A stretch of 61,359 nt of DNA from assembly GCA_964613095.1 (NCBI GenBank), contig CAZTFX010000005.1:1-61359 (forward strand). The letters are read 5' to 3'. Position numbers and translations under genes: made by a program. Positions within the stretch are counted from its first letter, which is position 1; each line of letters begins with the position of its first letter. The notes under the pieces are model-generated. The model searched no databases, was not told where the DNA came from, and worked only from the letters and a program-made list of their open reading frames with translations. Below, in pieces: positions 25,510 to 34,529 of the stretch. This DNA is from RGIG4576 sp964613095. GTDB lineage: Bacteria; Bacteroidota; Bacteroidia; Bacteroidales; Muribaculaceae.

Positions 25510-26514
25510 TTACATTATTCGAATACTTTTATGTTTGTTCTTATTTTTTTCTCTTAAGTCAAGTTTTACTTTATATCCTAAGAAAACTTCATGGCTTCCA
25601 CTACTTGCTTTAGATATGTTGGAAATAGGGTAATCATAGTTATAGCCTATTGTGAAATTTTTAAATTCAGCTCCCACCATCAAGGAAACAGCGTCTTTCC
25701 AACGATAAGCAATACCTCCTGTTAAAAATTTGCGGTATCTAGCCCTTGCTGTTATTTCACCGGTAAAAAACTTAGTGTCGGTTTTTACCATGAATGACGG
25801 TTGTAATTCTATTAACGTGTTTTTTATCGGAATATTGCTTCCTCCCATGAAATAAAAGGTGCGGTCTGCAATAAATTCATAGGATTGTTCCATATTGGAT
25901 TCTTCACTTAATGAAATTTTAGGGCTTGTGACGTGCATGGCTGAAATACCTGCCCAAAACCATTTATGTGAATAGAATAATCCAATATTCATGTCGAGTG
26001 CTGTTCCGGTAATATCATTGGTGGGTATAGCTTCATCGGTACCTTCATGATATTCATCATCTCCGGGAAGAATAACATCGGTACCTTTAAAGGTCTCATT
26101 GAACATGTCTATTTGAATACCGAAACTAAGTTCTCCTTTGAAAAAGTTTCTCTTTTTAAATGCTAATTGTGCTCCTAGATTAAGTGTATTATATAATCCG
26201 GCACTTTCTTGATGAATAACAAGACCTGTACCGAAACGTTTATCTAGAAATTTGAATGGCATATCGGCAAGTCCGGTGAAAGAGGAAGGGGCATTGTCTA
26301 TTCCAACCCATTGCAAGCGACCTATTGCGTGAATATCTATGAAATCTGTTCGTCCTGTTGCTGCGGGATTATAGTAAGATGGAACAGCCCAATATTGAGT
26401 GAATTGTGCATCAACCTGAGCCGTTGCAATATTAAAGTTGGCGACCAATAACGTAATGGTTACCAAAAGATGTTTAATTGCTATTTTTTTTAAGCTGTTC
26501 ATATGGTCATGCAT
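25510..26514 (-). CDS. porP: T9SS outer-membrane protein PorP/SprF family
   Basis: A 334-residue protein with a signal peptide ending at ATAQ and the family start DAQFTQYWAVPSYYNPAATG, followed by a beta barrel. PorP-family proteins anchor the trans-envelope complex at the outer membrane. The ATG at 26514 shares one base with the porT stop (TAATG), so coupling is likely; an ATG at 26502 gives a shorter signal peptide. It leads directly into porK. Confidence 0.93.
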   Translation of the reverse strand: MHDHMNSLKKIAIKHLLVTITLLVANFNIATAQVDAQFTQYWAVPSYYNPAATGRTDFIDIHAIGRLQWVGIDNAPSSFTGLADMPFKFLDKRFGTGLVIHQESAGLYNTLNLGAQLAFKKRNFFKGELSFGIQIDMFNETFKGTDVILPGDDEYHEGTDEAIPTNDITGTALDMNIGLFYSHKWFWAGISAMHVTSPKISLSEESNMEQSYEFIADRTFYFMGGSNIPIKNTLIELQPSFMVKTDTKFFTGEITARARYRKFLTGGIAYRWKDAVSLMVGAEFKNFTIGYNYDYPISNISKASSGSHEVFLGYKVKLDLREKNKNKHKSIRIM

Positions 26515-27239
26515 TATTCAAAGTAAAAAGTAAGAACAATCATATTGGATTTAACCTGTGATGTCGATTGTGTATATTTCATCATGTCCGGATTATCTTG
26601 AAGATCGGGACGTTTTGTATCAAGTAAATTACGTAATCCAAAACAGAACTTTAATTCCGGGCATAGTTTAAAGTATGGTAGATAAAAATCACATCCAAAG
26701 CCTATTGTCAACATGGCGTCGGTGTTGTTAAGTTTTAACTGTTCCGGTCTCTTTTTTGATACATCTAGAATCCCCATAATTCCTCCTACAATGTAAGGAC
26801 GAATGTTTTTATATCTTACAGCCGAATACTTGATGTCAAACGGAACTACCACATAATTACTCTTTATATTTTGGGTGTTTTCTTCTCCGGTTATAGCATT
26901 TCGGTAATGAACTTTTTTGTTCCCAAAGTACATACCGGGAGAAACGCGAAGATTAAAATGGTTGGATAGCCTTAAATCAGCCAATACATTTACACAAAAT
27001 CCGGGGGAATAAGCCGGTACTTCGGCAAACCAAGATTCACCTTCGGGTGTGATATATCCATTATTAGATATATTTAAGTCTTGTAATTGGAATCCGACGG
27101 AAAAGCCAAAATGTATAGGTTTCATATCGGCATACGGACGGTTTAGGGGTCCTTCATTGTGTCGTTGTGCCGTTGCACTAATACCGGTAATTGCCAGAAT
27201 TAGTAGAATTATAATATGTTTGATTATATAACTATTCAT
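26514..27239 (-). CDS. porT: T9SS-associated outer-membrane protein PorT
   Basis: A 241-residue protein with a signal peptide ending at ATAQ and an eight-strand-type barrel. The stretches KPIHFGFSVGFQ, PGFCVNVLADLRLSNHFNLR and SNYVVVPFDIKYSAVRYKNIRPYIVGG match the PorT family. PorT is required for T9SS-dependent secretion; its exact part is less clear than that of PorK-N. It is the first gene of the porT-P-K-L-M-N run. No clear TAnnTTTG promoter was found upstream. Confidence 0.85.
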   Translation of the reverse strand: MNSYIIKHIIILLILAITGISATAQRHNEGPLNRPYADMKPIHFGFSVGFQLQDLNISNNGYITPEGESWFAEVPAYSPGFCVNVLADLRLSNHFNLRVSPGMYFGNKKVHYRNAITGEENTQNIKSNYVVVPFDIKYSAVRYKNIRPYIVGGIMGILDVSKKRPEQLKLNNTDAMLTIGFGCDFYLPYFKLCPELKFCFGLRNLLDTKRPDLQDNPDMMKYTQSTSQVKSNMIVLTFYFE

Positions 27240-27276
27240 AATAATGTAGTTAATTAACGCGGATTTCTAGCAGTTA

Positions 27277-27307
27277 TTGCAAATTCTTTTGAAAAACCGT
27301 AAATTTG
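27277..27307 (+). promoter_or_regulatory. Promoter of the SUI1 gene
   Basis: TTG (27277-27279) and TAAATTTG (27300-27307) with a 20-nt spacer, 22 nt before the ATG. Confidence 0.65.
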
Positions 27308-27329
27308 GCACGAATTAAACTATATATTG

Positions 27330-27674
27330 ATGGAAAATATGGATTGGAAAGAGAAATTGGGGCTTGCTTTCAATATAGATCCTGCAAGTGTGCAAAATGA
27401 GCAGGAGGAAGATGCTGTTGTTGAAAGTACAGCCGCATGTAAACAGAGATTGGATATAATGCTTGATAAGCGCAATCGTAATGGGAAAAAAGTTACTTTA
27501 ATAGTGAATTTTGATGGAAGCGAAGACGCTTTGAAGTCATTGGCTAAAGAGTTGAAACAACATTGTGGAGTAGGCGGTTCTGCTCGTGGTGGTGAAATCC
27601 TTATACAGGGTGATTTTCGCGAAAAGATATTATCATATTTAAAGGAAAAAGGATACAAAGCTCGAATAATATAA
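27330..27674 (+). CDS. SUI1/YciH-family translation factor
   Basis: A 114-residue protein from the ATG at 27330 (a TTG codon at 27327 is the only extension). The C-terminal half is the SUI1 domain, with KKVTLIVNFDG, LAKELKQHCGVGGSARGGEILIQGDFREKILSYLKEKGYKAR split across about 50-114. Bacterial members resemble eIF1 and may affect start-codon selection. It stands alone, convergent to an AraC-type gene. Confidence 0.88.
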   Translation: MENMDWKEKLGLAFNIDPASVQNEQEEDAVVESTAACKQRLDIMLDKRNRNGKKVTLIVNFDGSEDALKSLAKELKQHCGVGGSARGGEILIQGDFREKILSYLKEKGYKARII

Positions 27675-27676
27675 TT

Positions 27677-28828
27677 TTATAAAGTGGTTTCTCTCCCTAT
27701 TTCTTTTAAAAATTGGGAGGGCATTTTCTCAACATTCTTTTTAAATGCAGCATAAAAAGACTCTTTTGAATAGAAACCACTTTGGTATGTAATAGTAACG
27801 ATGTTTTGTTTATTTTCTAAATCCATACTTAGAGCTTTTACTGCTCGTTCGATTCGTAATTTGTTTATATAGTCAAAAAAGGTACAATTGTATGTTTTCT
27901 CAATGGCGCAGGAAATATCTTTTCCTGAAACACCAATAGAGTCGGCTATATTGGAAATTGTAAGAGTCGGGTTTAAATATGATTTGGATGATTTTAAATA
28001 ATCTGTAACCAATTTGGATGTTTTTTCAATTTGTGAAGAAGACAGAGAGGAATTTTCACATATCATATTATCAAATTGGATATCAGCTAAGGGGTTATTG
28101 GAGATAGATGTATATTCGTCTTGTGGAACTCTCATTGCATGGTGAGTGAAATAATGTATTATTAGAACCGTAAAAATGTTAAGTAGCCAAATGCTGCTAT
28201 CTTCCCAAATGTAATAACATGTAATTGACGTTAAAAATGCTATGAGTGTGAAAAATATGATTTTAGGAATCCACATACAGTGAAACCATTCTATTTCTGA
28301 AAAATTTTCAACAATATATTTTTTTACTTGTGATAAATAAATGAGTATTATAGAAAAATATATGATAGCTTGAAATGTAATTATAGTTATGTTTATTGTA
28401 TTTATCCAAGCACTCATATATGTACTTTTGTAAAGTATAAAATTGAGACGTTCAGGAAAGGATAATAACAGAAGATAGATTGTATATATGGTGAAACATG
28501 TTAATGTGGGTAGAAAATGAATGAATCGAAGTTTGAGAAACCGGCTACCGGGATTAAAACGTTGATGTATGTATAACCATAAAGAAGGTAAAAATAGTGT
28601 TCCTGATGAATAAGCTAGTGGTGCTATCCATAGAGCTATCTTATACCAACCGCATATAAATAATATGTTGTAAATGTAGATTGGGATGCTGTATGTGATA
28701 ATGGTAATACCTGTATATAATCCGGTTCTATGCTGCCGCTTTGAGATATAAAAAAGAGTGGAGAGTCCGAACAGAAAAAGTGTGCTTACGATGTTTACAA
28801 TCAATATAACGGCATTATGTATGGGCAT
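27677..28828 (-). CDS. AraC-family regulator with N-terminal membrane domain
   Basis: A 383-residue protein. Residues 1-235 contain about seven hydrophobic helices, and residues about 270-380 form an AraC-type double helix-turn-helix (ISNIADSIGVSGKDIS, then YQSGFYSKESFYAAFKKNVEKMPSQF). This membrane-sensor plus AraC layout recurs in Bacteroidota, where the signal is mostly unknown. It is divergent from the helicase-nuclease gene, which has no obvious link to it. The stop is 2 nt from the converging SUI1 stop. Confidence 0.85.
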   Translation of the reverse strand: MPIHNAVILIVNIVSTLFLFGLSTLFYISKRQHRTGLYTGITIITYSIPIYIYNILFICGWYKIALWIAPLAYSSGTLFLPSLWLYIHQRFNPGSRFLKLRFIHFLPTLTCFTIYTIYLLLLSFPERLNFILYKSTYMSAWINTINITIITFQAIIYFSIILIYLSQVKKYIVENFSEIEWFHCMWIPKIIFFTLIAFLTSITCYYIWEDSSIWLLNIFTVLIIHYFTHHAMRVPQDEYTSISNNPLADIQFDNMICENSSLSSSQIEKTSKLVTDYLKSSKSYLNPTLTISNIADSIGVSGKDISCAIEKTYNCTFFDYINKLRIERAVKALSMDLENKQNIVTITYQSGFYSKESFYAAFKKNVEKMPSQFLKEIGRETTL

Positions 28829-28928
28829 AGTATCAAATGTTAATCGTTATTTGTGTGCTAAAGTAAGGAATTTTTTTGGCTTTTGGAAATAATGAGTTAT
28901 TTTTGAATAAATTTTATATGTACTCAAA

Positions 28929-31900
28929 ATGATAAACGTAATAAAGGCTTCGGCAGGTTCGGGTAAAACGTACCGATTGACATACGAGTATATTAAGTTA
29001 TTACTTGGAGAAAAACGTAAAGGTCGTTTTGTGCTTGCTCCAGAAAAAGAGCATAACCGACATCGTCATATCCTTGCTGTTACGTTTACCAATAAGGCAA
29101 CCGGTGAGATGAAAGAACGTATTATTAAAGAATTATCAATACTTGCCGGTAAAATCCCCGATAAAAAAAGTCCATATTTAAAGGAATTATGTGAAGATTT
29201 CGGTAATGTTTCACAAGAGGATATAACCAAAGCGGCAAATCGTGCAATGGTGGATTTGTTGTTTGACTATACCAATTTTAATGTGAGCACGATTGATTCT
29301 TTCTTTCAAATGATTTTGCGCACTTTTGCCAAAGAATTGAAGATGTCCTATAATTATGATGTAGAACTTGATGATGATTATGCCATAAAGGTGGGTGTAA
29401 ATGATTTTTTGTCTAGTTTGGCACATGATAGAGATATTATTCCGGATAAAGAAGAGGCTAAGCGTGTGCGAAGAGTTAAGTCGTGGGTAAGAGAATTTGT
29501 AAAAGATGAAGTAACCAATAAAAAGTCTTGGAATATATTTTTGGAATCGGAATCTATGAATATTTCAGGGGCTAAATTTTCAAGGTCTTTTACTCTGAAT
29601 GATTTTGCTCGTTGTCTTACTAAAGAGGAGTTGCGTGTACGTATAGATGATATAACAGCTTATTTGGGATATGGTGAATCCGAAAGTTCTTCATACGATA
29701 AAATAATACAATTCAAGACCTATCTTTATGAACAAATGCAATATGTGAAAAAACGTGCTGTAAAGCAGGCTGAAAAAATTCTGCATTTGAGTGAAAATGA
29801 TGGGTTGGGCGTAGATGATTTGAGCTCTACCGGAGGATTGGCTTGGATATTGAAAATATCCTGTGATAACATTGATTGTGGGCTTGGAATATATAAAACG
29901 TCTAAAATACGAGAGTGTGTGGATAAACGCGGTAAGTGGTTTAAGAAAGGAAAATCTAAAAATTCACCATGTTTAAGTGAACTTACTGCTGATTCTATTG
30001 TGCATTGTATTAATGAGATAGCTGAATATAATAGCCGGTTCTTGATATTTAAGGAGATTCACCGAAATGTGTTTATGTTAGGCTTATTAGGTGAGATTAG
30101 CCGTTATTTGACTAAATTTCGAAAAGAAAATGACTTGATTCTATTAGCTGATACAAATGATTTGTTGCGCAAAATCATAAATAAAGAAGATACCCCTTTT
30201 ATTTACGAAAGGGTGGGCATTTGGCTTAGTCATTTTCTTATAGATGAATTTCAAGATACGTCAAGGGCTCAATGGGATAATATGAAACCATTGTTGTATA
30301 ATAGTTGTGCCGAAGGTTGTGATAATCTTATAATCGGTGATGAAAAACAATGTATTTATCGTTTCCGTAATGCTGATCCTTCTTTGTTGCGAACAGAAGT
30401 TGGACAACATTTTACCGTTAAACAAAATGATAAAGGAAAGAGTATAAACTGGCGTAGTACTCCACAAGTTGTAGCGTTTAATAATGATTTTTTCTCTAAG
30501 ATAGCTCCAATGCTTGGTGCCGGTAAAGAATACAGCAATGTTGTTCAAGAACTTCCATCAAATAAAGAATATGAAAATAATGGATACGTTGAGGTGAGAT
30601 TTATTGATGGTAAATCAAAGGACGAAAGCGATTCAATTACAGGAACGTTTGCCGAGGTTGTGTTGGAAAAATTACCTTCCGTAATAAAAGATATAGTTTC
30701 CAGAGGATATGAGTATAAAGATATTGCAGTGCTGGTTTCAACTAATTCTCAAGGTGCTGATGTGATAAAACGCATACTTGAATACAATGCAACAGCATGT
30801 AATACAGAATCGGTGATAAATGTGATTTCCAACGAGTCGTTAATGTTGAAAAACTCTCCTGCCGTGAGATTGATAATAAGTCATTTACGTTATCTTGATT
30901 CAAAATCGGTAACTGCCGAAGCTGATGATAATGATAGTACCACCGGAGGCAATGACATTAAGGGGTATATGCATAGAGTACTTCGTAATTATGAGTCACT
31001 GATATTCAACCAATCCAAAGACCCGGGAGAAGCTCTTGAAGATAGTTTTGCAACCGTTTCTTCCAAAGATGATACTGTGTCATTGTCTTTATCGGCATTG
31101 CTACCGGAAAATACGGAATCTTTCAATATCGTATCTGTTACAGAGCATATTATAGCGCAAAATATATCACAAGAAGATTTGTTTCATGAGAATGCTTTTA
31201 TTCAAGCATTCCAAGATTGTGTGGTGGATTTTTCCGATCGTCAGAATGCTACTATACATGAATTTTTGAGGTGGTGGGATAGAGGTGGCTGTAATACTTC
31301 GGTTAATTCACCTGATGGGCAGAATGCTATCAATGTTCTTACGATCCATAAATCTAAAGGTCTTGAGTTTGGTTGTGTTATATTACCATTTTGCGATTGG
31401 GATTTGGAAGGGCAAGATGAAGTGTTATGGATTCCCAAAGAAAAGGTTGTCGATAGCGGGTTATTTGTAAATGTGGATGAAAAACTTATTCCGCCGGTAA
31501 TTCCGCTGTTGCCTAAAGCTGATATGGATTTGGAACATACCGGTTTATCTGAGTTTTATAGAGAGAAACGAATGAATCGCATAATTGATTCATTGAATAA
31601 AACTTATGTAGGGTTCACTCGTGCTATTGATGAATTGTATATTTTCACGCCTACTCTAAGTGCCAAAAGTAGCTCTCCTACCAAAATGAATTCATTGCTA
31701 TCTATATTACCATTACAAAATGATGGAGTGTATGTTGCGGGTACAAAAGGTAGTAAGAAAGGCAGAAGCGGACAACCGGTGAATGTGTCAAAAATGCCAT
31801 TGTATAAGGTTGAAAATACAAAAATAGAATATACCGTACCTGATTTGTGTGATAATGAACAGCGTAGTCGTGGTACCCGATTGCATAATATATTCAAGAA

Positions 31901-32285
31901 AATTCATTGTAAGGATGATGTTGACACGGCATTGCGTTATTTTAGAGTGAAAGGAGTTATCCCACGTGATTGTTATGACGATGATCGAAAATTGGTTTTA
32001 AACGCACTTGAAGATAAACGAGTTCAAGAATGGTTTGATTCTCGTAATAGGGTGTATAATGAACGCAGTATGATAAGCGGAATGGAGAAACGACGTCCCG
32101 ACCGTTTTGTCACAACTCCGGATGGTCGTACTATTGTGATTGACTATAAATTTGGCGAAATTCATAAAGCATCATATAGAAAACAAGTGCAGGAGTATTT
32201 GGATATTTTAGCTGAAATAGGTTTTGAAAAAATCGAAGGATATCTGTGGTATCCTTTGGAACAATATATAGAAAAGGTAAACTAG
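28929..32285 (+). CDS. UvrD/RecB-type helicase-nuclease (AddA-like)
   Basis: An 1118-residue superfamily 1 helicase. Walker A is ASAGSGKT (7-14); further motifs are AVTFTNKATGEMKERI, LIDEFQDTSRAQW, INWRSTPQVVAFN, VLTIHKSKGLEF and YVGFTRAIDELYI. The C-terminus carries a RecB-type PD-(D/E)XK nuclease with RPDRF...IVIDYKFGE and QVQEYLDIL. This is the AddA/RecB layout for resecting double-strand breaks. The expected AddB partner is not adjacent; xseA follows after 3 nt instead. It probably forms a repair operon with xseAB. Confidence 0.88.
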   Translation: MINVIKASAGSGKTYRLTYEYIKLLLGEKRKGRFVLAPEKEHNRHRHILAVTFTNKATGEMKERIIKELSILAGKIPDKKSPYLKELCEDFGNVSQEDITKAANRAMVDLLFDYTNFNVSTIDSFFQMILRTFAKELKMSYNYDVELDDDYAIKVGVNDFLSSLAHDRDIIPDKEEAKRVRRVKSWVREFVKDEVTNKKSWNIFLESESMNISGAKFSRSFTLNDFARCLTKEELRVRIDDITAYLGYGESESSSYDKIIQFKTYLYEQMQYVKKRAVKQAEKILHLSENDGLGVDDLSSTGGLAWILKISCDNIDCGLGIYKTSKIRECVDKRGKWFKKGKSKNSPCLSELTADSIVHCINEIAEYNSRFLIFKEIHRNVFMLGLLGEISRYLTKFRKENDLILLADTNDLLRKIINKEDTPFIYERVGIWLSHFLIDEFQDTSRAQWDNMKPLLYNSCAEGCDNLIIGDEKQCIYRFRNADPSLLRTEVGQHFTVKQNDKGKSINWRSTPQVVAFNNDFFSKIAPMLGAGKEYSNVVQELPSNKEYENNGYVEVRFIDGKSKDESDSITGTFAEVVLEKLPSVIKDIVSRGYEYKDIAVLVSTNSQGADVIKRILEYNATACNTESVINVISNESLMLKNSPAVRLIISHLRYLDSKSVTAEADDNDSTTGGNDIKGYMHRVLRNYESLIFNQSKDPGEALEDSFATVSSKDDTVSLSLSALLPENTESFNIVSVTEHIIAQNISQEDLFHENAFIQAFQDCVVDFSDRQNATIHEFLRWWDRGGCNTSVNSPDGQNAINVLTIHKSKGLEFGCVILPFCDWDLEGQDEVLWIPKEKVVDSGLFVNVDEKLIPPVIPLLPKADMDLEHTGLSEFYREKRMNRIIDSLNKTYVGFTRAIDELYIFTPTLSAKSSSPTKMNSLLSILPLQNDGVYVAGTKGSKKGRSGQPVNVSKMPLYKVENTKIEYTVPDLCDNEQRSRGTRLHNIFKKIHCKDDVDTALRYFRVKGVIPRDCYDDDRKLVLNALEDKRVQEWFDSRNRVYNERSMISGMEKRRPDRFVTTPDGRTIVIDYKFGEIHKASYRKQVQEYLDILAEIGFEKIEGYLWYPLEQYIEKVN

Positions 32286-32288
32286 GTA

Positions 32289-33590
32289 ATGGAAGGATTG
32301 GATTCAATATCATTATTGGAATATAATAATAAAATTAAGCGATTGCTTTCAACTGTGGACGTTCAACATTGTTGGATTACTGCCGAATTGAGTGATGTTT
32401 CAGTGCGCGGAGGACACTGTTATATGGAATTGATTCAGAAGGATGAATCTAATACCCGTATCCTTGCTAAAAGCCGTGCTGTGATTTGGGCAAATGTTTT
32501 TTCTCGGTTGAAGTATGAGTTTGAAAATGTTACCGGAATGGCATTGTCAAGCGGAATTAAACTTATGGTTGAAGTTTCTGCAAATTTTCATGAACAATAT
32601 GGACTTTCGCTTGTGATTTCCAATATAAATCCCGATTATACTGTTGGAGGTATTGCTTTGAAGCGAAAAGAAATTATTCGTCGGCTTACTCAAGAAGGTA
32701 TTATCAATATGAATAAAGAGTTGGGATGGAGTGATGTTCCTCAACGTATAGCAATTATTAGTGCCGAAGGTGCTGCGGGATATGGTGATTTTATGAATCA
32801 GTTGGAAAACAATCCTTCCGGAGTGTGTTTTTACACGAAATTGTTTCCTGCAGTAATGCAGGGTGACAGGACTGTACCTTCGGTAATTTCGGCATTGGAT
32901 AGAATAAACGAGAATATTGAGATTTTTGATTGTGTAGTGATAATTCGTGGAGGAGGAGCCACTTCGGAACTTCATTGTTTCGATAATTATGAATTGGCGG
33001 CATATATTGCACAATTCCCAATTCCTGTTATTGTGGGTATAGGGCATGAACGAGATGTTACCGTACTTGATGAAGTTGCCGCAATGAGAGTGAAGACACC
33101 TACGGCTGCTGCCGAATGGCTTATTTCTCGCGGAGAGTCGGCACTTGCTCATATAGGTGATTTATCCACTGCAATCGTATCTCTTGTACGTAATTATGTG
33201 GCACATGCCAATGAACAACTTGCTTATTATGGAAGTACCATACCATTGGTTGCACGAAATAAATTGGACTCGGCAGATATGAAATTGAAACATTTTGCTC
33301 AGTCCGTTCCGGTAAGTGTGAAAAATCATATAACTACATCGAGAACACAATTAATTTATTTGTTTCAATCCATGAAACAAGCAGGAGAGCAAAGATTGTT
33401 GAGAGAAAACATGTTACTGGATTCATTGAAAGAGAAAATAACGATATTATCTCCTCAAAACACATTGAAACGTGGTTATTCACTTACATTAAAAGACGGT
33501 AAAGCGGTAATAACCGGAACAGAACTTAAAGCAGGCGACAAAATAGTGACAATGCTTGCCGATGGAGAAATAAAATCAATTGTAGAATAA
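32289..33590 (+). CDS. xseA: Exodeoxyribonuclease VII large subunit
   Basis: A 433-residue protein with an N-terminal OB fold (about 1-110, ITAELSDVSVRGGHCYMELI) and the catalytic core with VVIIRGGGATSELHCFDNYELA and PVIVGIGHERDVTVLDEVA. A C-terminal coiled coil that binds XseB follows. The enzyme degrades single-stranded DNA in both directions. It is only 3 nt after the helicase-nuclease and 19 nt before xseB, so the three are likely one operon. Confidence 0.95.
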   Translation: MEGLDSISLLEYNNKIKRLLSTVDVQHCWITAELSDVSVRGGHCYMELIQKDESNTRILAKSRAVIWANVFSRLKYEFENVTGMALSSGIKLMVEVSANFHEQYGLSLVISNINPDYTVGGIALKRKEIIRRLTQEGIINMNKELGWSDVPQRIAIISAEGAAGYGDFMNQLENNPSGVCFYTKLFPAVMQGDRTVPSVISALDRINENIEIFDCVVIIRGGGATSELHCFDNYELAAYIAQFPIPVIVGIGHERDVTVLDEVAAMRVKTPTAAAEWLISRGESALAHIGDLSTAIVSLVRNYVAHANEQLAYYGSTIPLVARNKLDSADMKLKHFAQSVPVSVKNHITTSRTQLIYLFQSMKQAGEQRLLRENMLLDSLKEKITILSPQNTLKRGYSLTLKDGKAVITGTELKAGDKIVTMLADGEIKSIVE

Positions 33591-33609
33591 AAAAACAAGA
33601 AAATATATT

Positions 33610-33807
33610 ATGGAAGAAAACAATAAGATGACTTATTCGCAGGCTATTGCCGAACTTGAAAAAATAGTGCGTGAAATGCAGAGTGAAAATTGCAGTATCG
33701 ATAATCTGTCGGCATATACAACGCGTTCACTTGAGTTGCTGAAAATTTGTAAAGCAAAATTGCTTGCAACCGATGAAGAACTGAAAAAGATTCTCACCGA
33801 ACTGTAA
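33610..33807 (+). CDS. xseB: Exodeoxyribonuclease VII small subunit
   Basis: A 65-residue helical protein with YSQAIAELEKIVREMQSENC and a second helix ending in LKKILTEL. Several copies bind the XseA coiled coil. Length and position directly after xseA are typical. Confidence 0.93.
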   Translation: MEENNKMTYSQAIAELEKIVREMQSENCSIDNLSAYTTRSLELLKICKAKLLATDEELKKILTEL

Positions 33808-33809
33808 TT

Positions 33810-34529
33810 TTAGAATAAACTTGTTATTAGAGAAGCGGCTATAGAACTTGTTGCACTGATAAGTATCGTGTTCCAATCCACAGGATTTTTGGAAGATGTA
33901 AATTGCCCGTTTTTATAATGATATACTATCCCTTTACGTAGATAAGGGGCAATTTTCTTGTAGTCTTCTTTGCTCATGTATTCTTCCAGTCCGTGACGAG
34001 CTATAATGGTGTGGTTCTCGGGGTTGATGGTATATTGTATAATCGGGAAATCAATGGCTGCAAGCACGGTTTCTTTCTTTGTTTTGTCTCCTTTGGGGAT
34101 TGATATGAAATCTTTCATTGAGGGTTCTTTGATGAAACGCTTGTTATGCCTATATTTCTCCCAGTTGGTAGTATAAAACTCGATACGACTGTCTTTAGCC
34201 GGTAATGCAATGGTGGTTATTGCTACAATAACTGAGTCTTTTTTTGAAATCGGCATTAACAGGAGTTCTATCGTACTGCTTTTACTCATTTGTATAGACA
34301 TATAATTGTCGGTAACGGTGATGAAATGAGTTCCTTTTCCTAGCGCATTATTCACCTCAGCCATACGTCCGGCTTCAAGGTAATCTATCATATCCATTTT
34401 TACGCTTTGCGACAATAATGGCATGAGACGTCCCGGTTCCGAGACGAAAAGGTCTTTTATTGTGCGTGCTTTTATGTTTAATGGCATGCATAAAAGCAAT
34501 CCCAGTATGAAGAAAATGATTTTTTTCAT
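33810..34529 (-). CDS. DUF3256-family exported protein
   Basis: A 239-residue protein with a signal peptide ending near IKA. It begins the mature part with RTIKDLFVSEPGRLMPLLSQ, a pattern I associate with DUF3256, a Bacteroidales-specific family of unknown function. Its ATG overlaps the stop codon of the DEAD-box helicase gene by 4 nt, so the two are probably co-transcribed. It converges on xseB with a 2-nt gap. Confidence 0.75.
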   Translation of the reverse strand: MKKIIFFILGLLLCMPLNIKARTIKDLFVSEPGRLMPLLSQSVKMDMIDYLEAGRMAEVNNALGKGTHFITVTDNYMSIQMSKSSTIELLLMPISKKDSVIVAITTIALPAKDSRIEFYTTNWEKYRHNKRFIKEPSMKDFISIPKGDKTKKETVLAAIDFPIIQYTINPENHTIIARHGLEEYMSKEDYKKIAPYLRKGIVYHYKNGQFTSSKNPVDWNTILISATSSIAASLITSLF

